Made by a program: the position numbers and the translations under genes
Assembly: GCA_019426215.1 (NCBI GenBank)
Contig: CM033399.1
Coordinates: forward strand, 28,777,022 to 28,841,021
Reading direction: 5' to 3'
From: Buddleja alternifolia
Taxonomy: Eukaryota > Streptophyta > Magnoliopsida > Lamiales > Scrophulariaceae
DNA: 64,000 nt
The notes under the pieces: generated by a model
Database searches by the model: none
Told to the model about the DNA's origin: nothing
The model's input: only the letters and a program-made list of their open reading frames with translations
In this document: one piece after another, positions 35,386 to 46,150 of the stretch
How the letters are laid out: each line of letters begins with the position of its first letter
Numbering within the stretch: the stretch's first letter is position 1

Positions 35386-38300
35386 ATGGATCGAAGTTGG
35401 ATTGTAGCGGATCGTATGTCGGAGCAATATGGGAAAGGGGTGAAAGAATTCATCGACTTTGCGGTTGAGCATGCATCGGATCCGACTAGGATTAGTTGTC
35501 CATGTTTACGTTGTTGTTTTGGAAAGAGAATTAGTCCACGTGACTTGGAAGATCATTTGGTGTGTAATGGAATTGATAAAAGCTACACACGATGGACAAG
35601 ACACGGTGAAAGCAGTGCCACCTCAGCTGATTTGGGTGATACATCATATCGATCAGTAGATTTTGACATGGATGATTATGAGCCTGATCGTTTGGAGGAG
35701 ATGACCAATGTGATCGAGGAGGATTTGCGAAATTGTCCCAAGATGTTCGACAATTTGACAAGTGATTCAAAGACACCCCTGTATAGTGGTAGTAATTTCA
35801 CAAGATTGAAAGCAGTCCTAAACCTCTACAAGTTAAAAGCTAACAATGGGTGGAGTGATAAGAGTTTCACAGACTTACTTGGTCTATTAAAAAGTATGTT
35901 ACCCGATGATAATGTGTTACCTAATCGTACTTATGAGGCTAAGAAGATGTTAACTGCAATTGGCATGGGATATGAGAGGATACATGCTTGTTTCAATGAT
36001 TGCATCTTGTTTAGAAAGGACTATGCATCATTGACGGTGTGTCCCAAATGTGGCACCTCACGGTACAAGAAGAATGGATCTGCTCCTGTCAAAACAGCAT
36101 GGTATTTGCCCATAATACCTAGATTTAGACGCATGTACAGTAGTGAAGCGTTTGCCAAGGACTTGACATGGTATGCTGATAGAAGGCTTGAACAAGGGAT
36201 TGAAGATAACAAGATTAGACATCCTTCAGATTCTCCTCAATGGAAAAAGATCGATAATGATTTCCCTGAATTTAGGGAAGAACCAAGAAATTTACGCCTT
36301 GTATTGGCTACAGATGGAATGAACCCACATGGCTTGCAAAGTAGCTCACATAGTACATGGCCGGTGATTTTGATGATCTACAACCTACCCCCTTCGCGAT
36401 GCATGAAGCGAGAGCATATTATGATGCCTATACTAATTTCCGGGCCGAAACAACCTGGAAATGATATAGATGTCTACTTGGCCCCTTTAATTGAGGATTT
36501 GAAAGAGTTGTGGGAGACCGGTATTAAAGTGTATGATGGGTTTAGAAAAGAGAGCTTCAATCTCAGAGTTATGTTGTTTGGTACAATCAATGATTTTCCA
36601 GCAAGAGCTAATCTCGAGGGATATGGTGTACATGGGCAATGTGCATGCCCCATATGTGTCAAGAGTACAGATCAATATAGACTCCCACACTCTCAAAAAT
36701 ATGCATTCCAAGGGCATCGAAGATGGTTGAATCGAGAACATCGATATCGTCGGTGGAAGAAAGCTTTCAATGGGAGCATAGAAGAATGTCGAGCTCCTAA
36801 GTGTTTGACCGGTGAAGAGGTGTTTGAGAATGTAAAAGACTTGGATATCAAGTTCGGAAAGACTTTTGCAGGCGGCCTTGCAAAAACTGGGTGGAAAAAA
36901 AGGTCAATTTTTTTTGATTTGCCGTATTGGAAATCTTTACATGTTAGACATTTTCTTGATATAATGCATATTGAGAAAAATGTATTTGATAGTGTCATTG
37001 GTACTCTTCTAAATGTGCCCGGCAAGACAAAAGATGGAGTAAAGGCAAGGTTGGACTTAGTTGAAATGACGATAAGAGGTAAATTGGCACCAACAATGAA
37101 GGGAAAACGTACTTATTTACCTCCAGCAGCTCACACGCTATCTAGAAAAGAAAAAATTGCATTATGTGAGTTTCTTTGTGGAGTGAAAGTTCCCGAAGGG
37201 TATTCTTCGAACATTAGCAGTCTTGTATCAATGAAGGACTTGAAGCTAAAGCATATGAAGACTCATGATTGTCATGTAATCATGGATCATTTGCTACCAA
37301 TTGCTTTACGGGCCATTCTGCCAAAAAAGGTGAGAGAAACGATAACTAGATTGTGTTTCTTCTTCAAAGCAATGTGGAGCAAGGTGTTTGATCCTGAACA
37401 ATTGCCTGCACTTCAGAAACAACTTGTCCTCACTTTGTGTGAGCTTGAGATGTATTTCCCACCCGCGTTTTTTGATATAATGACTCACCTACCTATTCAC
37501 TTGGTTAGAGAGACACAACTTTGTGGACCAGCTTTTATGAGATCTATGTATCCGGCTGAGCGTTATATGAAGGTATTGAAAGGCTATGTGAAAAATCGTA
37601 GCCGGCCGGAAGGTTGCATTGTTGAGCGGTACATAGTTGATGAAGCTATTACATTTTGCACAGAATATCTGAATGATTCTAACGTTGCAGAGCTTCAAAA
37701 GTCTCCTGTTGTGGGGGGGGGGGGGGGAACAGAAGGAGAAAGCGTAATTGGAAAGCAATTAGTGAGTGTTCCTAGCACACAAAAGGATCAGGCACACCTA
37801 TATGTGCTCCACAACACCGATGAGGTTGAGCCATATGTTGAAGAGCACAAGGACCAACTTAGGAGAATAAATTCAAGTAAAAATGAAAGTTGGATTTCAA
37901 GAGAACATAACAAGAGTTTTATCGATTGGTTCCGAAAGTGTATTCAAGAGAAACAAAATGAGAATTCACTTTCAGTTTCAGATAAATTGGCACGGTTGTC
38001 GGTGGGCCCGGGCAGATTCGTATTTTGTCATTCGGGTTATCGTATAAATGGTGTCACATTTTATACAAAAGACCAAGATGAACGGAGTACAATGCAGAAT
38101 AGTGGGGTGAGTCTTGTAGCTGAAGCAATGCATATCTCAAGTGCGAAAGATAATAGCCCTATCTATGCCACTTTACCATATTATGGGGTGATTGAACGTA
38201 TATGGGAGCTGGATTACAGTTGGTTTCGGGTGCCTGTATTTGGGTGTAGGTGGGTTGACCATAAAAATGGTGTCGATGATAGTGAAATAGGTTTTACTCG

Positions 38301-38484
38301 AGTAGACCTTGAAAAGGTGGGATACAAAGATGAACCTTTCATTTTGGCATCTCAAGCTAAACAAGTGTTTTTTGTCACCGATCCTGTCGATAAGAGGTGG
38401 TCCATTGTTTTATCGGCAAACAAAATACTTGTATTGAGGATGATGGCCTATATAATGAAGATGATGGAGGAAATCCTATCTTAG
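35386..38484 (+). CDS. CACTA TNP2-type transposase, tail frameshifted
   Basis: One open frame of 1032 residues, starting at ATG 35386. Domains in order: transposase-associated domain (about 1-76, with CPCLRCC), the TNP2 catalytic core (about 285-515, with LATDGMNPHG and FGTINDFPA carrying candidate catalytic Asp residues), a DUF4218-type domain (about 638-760, ELEMYFPPAFFDIMTHLPIH) and a DUF4216-type domain (about 925-1008, FVTDPVDKRWSIVL). It would bind and cut the element ends in the nucleus. A run of 15 G at 37713-37727 codes for five glycines. After RWSIVLS the frame runs to an early stop at 38484. The next frame (to 38666) encodes an acidic tail plus a basic KPATKRKR end, as expected for the family, so one base has probably been lost near 38415. 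Confidence 0.92.
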   Translation: MDRSWIVADRMSEQYGKGVKEFIDFAVEHASDPTRISCPCLRCCFGKRISPRDLEDHLVCNGIDKSYTRWTRHGESSATSADLGDTSYRSVDFDMDDYEPDRLEEMTNVIEEDLRNCPKMFDNLTSDSKTPLYSGSNFTRLKAVLNLYKLKANNGWSDKSFTDLLGLLKSMLPDDNVLPNRTYEAKKMLTAIGMGYERIHACFNDCILFRKDYASLTVCPKCGTSRYKKNGSAPVKTAWYLPIIPRFRRMYSSEAFAKDLTWYADRRLEQGIEDNKIRHPSDSPQWKKIDNDFPEFREEPRNLRLVLATDGMNPHGLQSSSHSTWPVILMIYNLPPSRCMKREHIMMPILISGPKQPGNDIDVYLAPLIEDLKELWETGIKVYDGFRKESFNLRVMLFGTINDFPARANLEGYGVHGQCACPICVKSTDQYRLPHSQKYAFQGHRRWLNREHRYRRWKKAFNGSIEECRAPKCLTGEEVFENVKDLDIKFGKTFAGGLAKTGWKKRSIFFDLPYWKSLHVRHFLDIMHIEKNVFDSVIGTLLNVPGKTKDGVKARLDLVEMTIRGKLAPTMKGKRTYLPPAAHTLSRKEKIALCEFLCGVKVPEGYSSNISSLVSMKDLKLKHMKTHDCHVIMDHLLPIALRAILPKKVRETITRLCFFFKAMWSKVFDPEQLPALQKQLVLTLCELEMYFPPAFFDIMTHLPIHLVRETQLCGPAFMRSMYPAERYMKVLKGYVKNRSRPEGCIVERYIVDEAITFCTEYLNDSNVAELQKSPVVGGGGGTEGESVIGKQLVSVPSTQKDQAHLYVLHNTDEVEPYVEEHKDQLRRINSSKNESWISREHNKSFIDWFRKCIQEKQNENSLSVSDKLARLSVGPGRFVFCHSGYRINGVTFYTKDQDERSTMQNSGVSLVAEAMHISSAKDNSPIYATLPYYGVIERIWELDYSWFRVPVFGCRWVDHKNGVDDSEIGFTRVDLEKVGYKDEPFILASQAKQVFFVTDPVDKRWSIVLSANKILVLRMMAYIMKMMEEILS

Positions 38485-39023
38485 GTGGTTCACAATCCAC
38501 AAATAGTGACGGTGACTTGGATATCAGTGATGATGAATTGTATATGCGAGAAGATCACCAAGAAGGGATATGGATTAATCCTTCTGTTCGTCGGCGTACT
38601 AAACAAAATGGTCGTACTGAGGGATCACAAAAGATTAGTAAACCAGCGACAAAAAGAAAACGATGAAAGGTATTTGAACTTATTTGATAATTATATGAGT
38701 AACTTATTTGAACTCTTTTGTTAAGTATGCAGTTAAAGTGTAAATTATATTGAACCAGCTTGTAATATTATATTAGTGAATGAGTTACACTAACTTCTGT
38801 ATTTTTTTGCTTTTGTAGGTCGATACCGTATACCACCACAGTCACCCTCTCCTCCGCCACTACCACGACGACCACTACCAATGTAAGCTTATCAATATTT
38901 GGTTTTGTACTTTTTGATGTGATTTATATGATCCAACTGATTAATGATGTGATTAATGCATATATATTTATTTTCGTTTGTTGTTGTTGAAATATTTGAA
39001 TTTTCACTTATGAAATCTTGTAG

Positions 39024-42000
39024 ATGGATTCTGGAGGTGCTGCAAACCCAAGTGTTGAAAGTGAGATACGGAGAGGTATTACAGCAATGAAGAAAGTAAT
39101 AAAGGCCAAAAGTAAAGGCATAAAGCTACAAGTTGGTTGGAACGAGTATGGTCAACCAGTTGACCCAAATAAATCAACTTTTGTTGGTTACATTGGCGTG
39201 ATAGCTCGTGACAGGGTCCCTATTACTATCAGTGATTGGCGCAGCGTCCCTGCAGCAATAAAATATGCCATTTGGAATGAAATAGCTGTAAGTTAGTTAT
39301 TATATATTATGTTTTTAATTGGTAAATGTAGTTTTTTTTTCTCTAAATTAACATTTTTTATATACTTTGTTCTTTGTTTTTTATAGTTGGCCTTTGATAT
39401 TGACGAAAGTAGACAGAAGTTCGTCTTAGCCGAGGCTGGGAAGCTAGCTCGAAACTACAGGAGCTACTTGACCAGAATCTGGGTAGAGGATGATGATGGG
39501 AACATTAATTCAAGCCCACCCGAAAAATATCGTATATCTCAAGAAGATTGGACAAAATTTGTAGAAATACGCCAAAGTGAAGCTTTTCAGGTAATTATTT
39601 TAATTTATGGTTTCATTTTAATTTATTTGAAACTATATACATTGACTAATGCCTTGATTATATAATGAACAGCAACTACGTAAGGACAATTCTGAAAGAG
39701 CAAAGGACCTTGAATATCCTTACAGGGCATCACGTCTTGGATATGCTCAAGTGGAGTATATTGAGGTACGTAGTTCGTTACAAGTTGTAATTCTAATCAA
39801 ATTTCCTTACAAATTTTCTAATCAAATTTCCTTAATTACAAATTTTCTAATCAAATTTATTTCCTTACAAATTTTCTTATATAGAAGCATAAAAGAAAGG
39901 ATGCTGGGTCAGATGTCACAGAGGTGACACGAGCACTAGTGTGGAGGGTTGCACATTCTGACAGCCAGAACAAGATTGATAATGTCAATGTTAAAAGAGT
40001 AGTGGAATCAATGGTGAGTTATTTGCAATTTTAGTTATATAGTGTGTTGTATGTTTTTTTAAAAATAATTTTAAAATAACAAATTTTTGTATTTTTTAAA
40101 TGTATTATTACAGGAAAGCTTATCACAGGAGGGTAGCCACAGTGGACCCGAGAAGACCCGGAATGATATACTGGCTATAGCTCTTAAAAAGAAGGAGCAT
40201 CCGGGTCGAGTTAGGGGTGTAGGCTTTGGGGTATCCCAAACAGATTACTTTTCGGATTCAAAGCCTTCAAAAAATACGGTGATTGATAACTTGCAAGACA
40301 CGGTTCAAATGCTCACTCAATCACTATTCGAATTGCGACGCGAGTTTGAGCAGCATAGGGCGTCTGGGTCGTCGCAGCAGCCACATACAGAAGAGGCGGT
40401 TTCTTTGAAAGATAGCTGCCCAGAAGTGAAAGACCTTCCTCAGGTAATTAATGAAAAGCATATTGTTTAGTGATAATGTAACTTACAATCCTATATTTCT
40501 GTATGATATACAACATTTTCTAATATAATGGTATATATATATATGTAGGATGTGGTGCAGTGTCAATTAGCACTTTCTACACCGTGTTATCGTTTGGTGG
40601 CAAGAGGAACAATGTACAATCAACCAAAGGATAGAACATTGCATACATGTCCATTAGCCTCCCACCTCGTGAAAGTGTCGATTGACATTGCAATTGAAGA
40701 TATTGCACCCTTACCAGTCCCTCTCGATGATGAAGGAGTGTTCACAGTATCTGAGGCTGTGGGATACATGGTTGCTTGGCCTAAGAGTCTTGTGATTGTC
40801 GGTGATGCATCGGTACGTAATTATTAATAGCTAGTCATTACTAAATTATAACAATTGTTTAATGTTAATAAATATACTTTCATTGATAACGCCCACGTTT
40901 TGTTTTCTTTTGCTTATAGTCTCTCGGAAAATCCAAATCATCACTCGGAAAAAGCAAATCAGAGATGACGAAGCACTCACATGTCAAAAATACACCTCTA
41001 GTGGCCAACCCTCCTTCTCTAGTGGCCAACCCTCCTGCTCCACCCCCTAATTCACTTGCAATTCTTGAAAGGTTCTTTGGGATGATGGCTACTGATAACA
41101 CTATCCGGATAGACATACCCGAGGAAATCTTCAATATCCCTTTTCCAGAATATATTGGGCGGGAGGAGATCGGTGACTTTGTGCATAAAGAACAGATAGG
41201 AGCCTCTATCATTACTGCTTACATCAAGTAAGTTTTTAAATATTAATTAAGAAAAAGTAAGCTTTTAATTAAATTATTTTACTGCATTAATTTGAACTAT
41301 GTTTATTTTTGTTACTCAAATTTATTTTATGCTCAATTGTAGGTGTTTGTGGGTTAATCACGTGGTCCCCGAACAAAAACAAAATAAATTCGGGTTCCTT
41401 AGCCCACATTCTATATCTGCGGGAGCAGGAATTACTCACACGCAGCTTGTTGACAAATCGCAATATATAGCAAATACTATGATAGCTAGTGCACTGGAGG
41501 GGAAGTTGTTTCTTGCACCTTACAACTCCGGGTGAGCTACTAAAGACACATTGTTATTTTGTAAAATTTGTTACGTAGGCATAACTAATTTAAAATTTTT
41601 CTTTTGAATATGCTGATTAGGGGCCATTGGTTGTTGCTCGTGATTGATCCAATTAAAGAGATCGTTTATTATTTGGATTCTTTGCACGGTAATCCAAATA
41701 ACCGACATGATATGAAAGATATGATCAATCAGTAAGTTTTATCATTCAATTAAATGTATCCATTATATTATATTTAATATTAAGTTTAAAGTATATATAT
41801 TATAACTAGACTTCATATATATATATTTGCTTGATATTGACATATTTCCTTGATTTTTGATGTTTTTAACAGCGCTGTCTTGATGTTTCGAGCAAATAAA
41901 AACAACCAAAAGATCAAATCAAAAAACAAGGCCTGTACATGGAGTTGTATACAGGTTAGTTTAATTATATTATTTTAATTATAGTTTCAAGAAATTATTC

Positions 42001-42349
42001 GTATAAAAGTTATTTGTTCTAATACAATTTTGATTTGAATTTAATTTGTAGTGCCCCATTCAAATAAATGCCATAGATTGTGGGTTCTTCGTCATGAAAT
42101 TCATGAAAGATATTATTAGACACGGAGAATCTATAATCCCACCGACGGTATGCATAATCCTAATTAATATTAATCAAATTCTAATGTCCCTTTTAAGTTA
42201 TTAAACATTTTTGTTGGATTTTAATATTTGTCTTGCAGTACTTTGCTGATTGTCAGTACGCCACTTACACTATAGAGCAACTTGATGAAGCACGTTCTGA
42301 ATTGGCACAATACATTTTTAAATGCGCTTTTGATATGCCGGCGGTGTAA
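39024..42349 (+). CDS. CACTA En/Spm-type transposase fused to Ulp1-like cysteine protease
   Basis: Twelve exons join without stop or frameshift into 726 residues: 39024-39287, 39387-39590, 39673-39765, 39885-40013, 40114-40443, 40549-40812, 40920-41227, 41343-41531, 41621-41731, 41873-41954, 42052-42147, 42239-42349. All introns are short and GT-AG. Residues 1-340 look like the plant Ptta/En/Spm transposase family (DNA-binding TNPA-type role). Residues about 341-430 (CQLALSTPCYRLVARGTMY) resemble a DUF8039-type module. Residues about 560-715 form a C48/Ulp1 protease fold with His596 (GHWLLLVID), Asp613 (YYLDSL), Gln662 and Cys668 (AIDCGFFVMKF). Ulp1 enzymes remove SUMO-like modifiers, but the substrate here is unknown. 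ATG follows a TTGTAG acceptor, so a 5' UTR exon (about 38820-38881) is likely. Confidence 0.88.
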
Positions 42350-42596
42350 GTTGAAAATTATTGTAAATTTTTATTTGATTTAAAAGCAGTGATTAGTTTA
42401 TATTGGTTTATTGTAAACTCGTTATTATTTGTAATTATTGGAGATTATTATTTGGTGAATGAAATTAATTTTGGATTTGAATTTGTTGTTTCTGTTGAGC
42501 AATTGGTTTGTTTTATGTGTTATTGATGAGTTGAATTTTGAGCTTGTGGGAAGGATATAGCTCTAGCTGAAATAATAACAGAAAAAAAAAAATCAT

Positions 42597-42959
42597 GTTA
42601 CAGCGGTTCGTTGATGAACCGCTGTAACAGGGTTCACTGTTACAGCGGTTCAGAAACGAACCGCTTTAACAGTGAACCCTGTTACAGCGGTTCGTTGATG
42701 AACCGCTGTAACAGTGAACCCTGTTACAGCGGTTCGTTTCGGAACCGCTGTAACAGGCTACGGCTTTTACAGTTAATTTTTTTTTTATTTACCTATTACA
42801 GCGGTTCGTTATTGAACCGCTGTAATAGGGCTCATTTTACAGCGGTTTTTAACCGCTGTAATAGTAAACATACCAATTACAGCGATACGTATTACAGCGG
42901 TTAAAACCGCTGTAATAGTGAAAAAAAAACCGCTGTAACAGACCTCTTCTGTACTAGTG
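42597..42959. repeat. CACTA right terminus and palindromic subterminal repeats
   Basis: About six units of TTACAGCGGTTCG ... GAACCGCTGTAA, several separated by AGTGAACCCTG or similar, followed by the TIR. Here the core is mostly TACAGCGG, whereas the left end mostly has TATAGCGG, so the two ends differ consistently. Confidence 0.9.
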
Positions 42960-42962
42960 ATC

Positions 42963-44086
42963 CTCGAGGTGTGGTCCCGTATCACACAAAGCCCATGAGT
43001 GAAAAGAATTTGGCAATTTATCTCAAAAGTTAACTGACATTTTAGAAATTAAATTGCATGTCAGATTTGGAACATATAAAACATCTCGCAACATTATGTT
43101 TTCATTCAAAATGACTTATCCTCTCTTTGTGGCACCAATTTGTGTCCCATTTGGTAGGAAAATCAAAAGTGGAGTCGTGGCTCCAACGTTTGTCATGAGC
43201 TCCAGGTTTCACATCATATGGTTGGATGCACCGCTATCCAAAATCCATACAAACTCATTAGAAACCTTACCAGACAGTTTTTTGGTATTCTCATTGTCAA
43301 GAAGTGTCAGCAGCTTCTGAAATTGATCGTTCGACAGACCTGGGATTCCATTGATGCCCTCGGATTGACCACTGGCAGCATGAATAACAGCAGCTTGGTT
43401 GTAGTTACGGGCTGCATTAATATTGCTTTGTCCCTGCTTACGCGTCTGCTCGCCCTATCATGGCCTCACGGTCCTCTCCACCAAGTAGCCAACAAGCTCA
43501 AAGCACTTTGAGATATCATGATCACTTCGATCACAATTTGCACACTTCTTCTTGCCACTTCCTTTCGATCTTGGTTGCTCTCCAGGTTTTGTTCTTGCAG
43601 CCGTCTGTACTACCAAAGCCCTGTTTTGACTCTCTCCTCTTGGCCACGAACTATGGACCTACGGCGCTCTTCTCGAGTAATCAGTGCATAGGCATTGCTA
43701 ATTGTGGGAAGTGGATCCATTTTCAGGAATTGAGAACGTATGGTCCTGAAGATGGCATCATCCAAACCCATTAGAAATTGGTGTAACTTCTCCTCCTCAC
43801 ATTCTCCCGTAAAGTCCATAGCGGCTCCACAAGTGAAGTTCAAAACCTTGGAATAGCTGCTCAGTTCATCCCACATGCCCTTTAACTTGGTGTAGTAGGC
43901 CATGATCATCATTCCTTGTTATCGGAGCGACGCAAATTCTCCTATCAACTCATGAACCCGTGGTGCATTTCCAATGAAAAATAGCTCACGGAATTCATCC
44001 CAAACTGCCTTAGCGGTCTCCTTATAGGCGATGCTAGGTTGAATTGACGGTTATGGCGATGCAAGGTTTCGAATCTAATCCTTAAC
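42963..44086 (-). pseudogene. copia-2 gag and pre-integrase, broken
   Basis: Segment 43610-43912 on the minus strand is a copia gag domain: YTKLKGMWDELSSYSK, EEKLHQFLMGLDDAIF, RSQFLKMDPLPTISNAYALI. The region left of it, down to 42963, carries zinc-knuckle, protease and pre-integrase remnants with several stops, and joins 33056 once the CACTA element is removed. Confidence 0.82.
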
Positions 44087-44277
44087 ATGCTCTAGTACCA
44101 TGAAAGAAATGAAAGAAGGTTTGGAGGAATTGATTTCTATTCCTTATTCACGTTAATCATCCATAGGAGTGCAAAGAATACAATTACATACAAGAAACCT
44201 AAATAAGGTAAAATAGACAAGGTAAAAATCCTAATATAAGGAAACTACAGAAAATACATAAAATCCAAAATCAATTT

Positions 44278-44280
<3 letters not shown>
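44087..44280 (-). repeat. copia-2 5' LTR and primer-binding site
   Basis: The LTR is 44101-44280 on the minus strand. Directly downstream, 44087-44100 reads TGGTACTAGAGCAT on the minus strand, close to the initiator tRNA-Met primer site TGGTATCAGAGC. A (TA)n tract begins at 44281. Confidence 0.8.
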
Positions 44281-44313
<33 letters not shown>

Positions 44314-45782
44314 ATAAAATAAGGCACTATCGATATATATACCATCTATGGGGAATGTTGAGAGATTTATCATTTACTAAACTTAATTTTGGTATATAAT
44401 TGATATTATACATCTGTTTTTATTAAATTTCTATATTATAGATAACATTTACTCTCCAAAATAATTATAATTTAAAATTCAACACTAGATAGTTAACAAA
44501 TTAATGTAAATTGATCTAACTACCTTTTTAACTTTTTAACCCATGACTTTATTTTATTATATTATTTTGTATTTCATATTAATTAATTTACCCATCACGT
44601 GCTATTGTTGTCAAATTAAATTTAAAAAATGTCTTGAATCGTTCTTTTAATTTTTCAAATTTAATTGAGTAAATTATGCAATAAAATTAATATATATATA
44701 TATATATATATTATTTTCCCTATAAAACCAACATCACGTACCTCGACGTGAGTTTTCAATTAGTTACATTAGATTTCGAATAATTTATCTCCCATTGTGA
44801 TATTTTCGTTTAATGATCACAATGAAATATTTCAAATCAACTTAACATGGATTCATTTTAAATTCTTAGCTTCAAACCATTTCTTCAAATTGAATATTTC
44901 ATCCAGACACATGCTTCATGCTATTTATAGTTTTATTTTTGGTTCAAATGCAACCTTATTTAATTCCATTGAAAAGTCTAGTTTACACAATTGAGTATAC
45001 TTCTCTATAAGTAATTTGTTGGGTTAATAGTTTTTGTAGGTCTTCAAGTTTAGATATTGTGTCACACTCGTCTCTATACTAATAAAATTGTTGCTATATA
45101 ATAAGTTTGTGCTCTAATGACAATTTTTTCCTTCCTGGTCCTCGTATAAAAATTCTGACTTTTTTTGTCTAACCAAGTCATTACGTGTCTTGCTCGTGCA
45201 AATTAATATGATTTTTTCATCTTTTTTGTCCTACCAAATATTTATAATATGATTTTTCTGTTCTTTTATTTTTCTGCTAACATTTTTTTTTCTTTTTCCA
45301 AAAAAAGAAACACTCCTTCAAATCCCCAACTCTATCACCATCAAACTCAGTCACCCTGCCCTACCGCACCACCAGGTCACCCTATCACACCCACCTATCC
45401 CAACCTCGAGATTGCCCCAACCAAGTCCGTAAACTATTCTTGCCCTTCCCATCCCGTCCCACCTCAATGCCGCCCTCGCCCCACCACGTTCTCCCCTCCG
45501 CCTTCAATAACCACCCCCCCCCCCACCCCACTCACCCACTTGGGTAGGGAAATGGTGGTCTCCGATGGTGGCTGAAGAAGAAGAAATTAGAGAAGTGAAA
45601 TTGGAATCAAAAATTGAGGGTGAGAGAAAATGATTTAGGAAAGATAAAATTACTCCTGTGAATTTGGATAAGCAAAGGCATGTGATCACTTGGCGAGAGA
45701 AGAAAGGTATGTATTTGTGTATAGGTTTGATTAGACATGGTCCCTGCACATGATGGACTAGAACTTTTTCATGTGATGTTTA
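44281..45782. other. Noncoding DNA
   Basis: AT-rich sequence with (TA)n at 44281-44308 and 44692-44711, and a C-rich stretch at 45330-45540 that gives a Pro-rich frame on the plus strand (45249-45575) without recognisable content. No gene is supported. Confidence 0.5.
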
Positions 45783-45791
45783 TAGTGTTTA

Positions 45792-45834
45792 GGGGTAATG
45801 ACATTAAACACTGCGGACTATTAACTTTTTTGCA

Positions 45835-45880
<46 letters not shown>

Positions 45881-46141
45881 TTTTGCATCCTGAACTTCAC
45901 GGGATTTGCAGATTCTTGTATAACAGAATATTCCGGCAAAATATTTACCAAAATTTGAAATAAATTTGCACTTTGTATCCCCAACTTTGTGTTAAATTGC
46001 ATTTTCCGTCGAAATATTCCAGCATAATATGTTTTTATATAAGAATTTGTAAATCCCATGAAGTTCAAGATGCAAAGTGAAAAAAAAAGTATCTCTAAAA
46101 AAGTGCAGTTAATAGTTCGGAGGGTTTAATGTCTTTACCCC
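45792..46141. mobile_element. Mutator-like MITE with long terminal inverted repeats
   Basis: A 350 bp fold-back element. The left end GGGGTAATGACATTAAAC and the right end read inward GGGGTAAAGACATTAAAC pair, and the pairing continues for about 150 bases on each side (ACTATTAACT, CACTTTGCATC-like and GGGATTT blocks). Flanks TAGTGTTTA (45783-45791) and TAGTATTTA (46142-46150) match at 8 of 9 positions, a 9 bp target duplication typical of Mutator-like elements. A (TA)n tract at 45840-45877 lies inside the left arm. Confidence 0.85.
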
Positions 46142-46150
46142 TAGTATTTA

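Larger units (their letters stand above)
33060..42959 (+). mobile_element. CACTA (En/Spm) transposon, complete, 9.9 kb
   Basis: Terminal inverted repeats are CACTAGTACAGAAAAGG at the left and CACTAGTACAGAAGAGG read inward from the right; the match continues through CTGTTACAGCG. The target duplication is ATC (33057-33059 and 42960-42962). Subterminal repeats fill both ends. Inside are a TNP2-type transposase gene (35386-38484) and a second, 12-exon gene (39024-42349) combining an En/Spm transposase region with a Ulp1-like protease. It inserted into the copia-2 integrase region. Perfect target duplication, near-identical TIRs and one fully open gene suggest a recent insertion. Confidence 0.95.
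29940..44280 (-). mobile_element. Ty1/copia LTR retrotransposon (copia-2), split by a CACTA element
   Basis: Minus-strand element of about 4.4 kb once the CACTA insertion (33060-42959) is removed. Order on the minus strand: 5' LTR (44101-44280), primer-binding site, gag, pre-integrase/integrase, reverse transcriptase, RNase H, polypurine tract, 3' LTR (29940-30125). The LTRs are short (about 180 bases). Flanking TATAT on both sides is compatible with a 5 bp target duplication but lies in (TA)n sequence. All domains contain stops or frameshifts, so the element is dead. It sits upstream of the truncated GH9 copy, and its internal sequence supplied one duplication breakpoint. Confidence 0.92.

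Noticed and set aside
43054..43774. Plus-strand frames of 88-104 residues
   Set aside because: They are antisense to the copia-2 gag and pre-integrase region on the minus strand.
45249..45575. Pro-rich plus-strand frame
   Set aside because: Produced by a C-rich stretch; no domain, no splice context, and the opposite strand is equally open.
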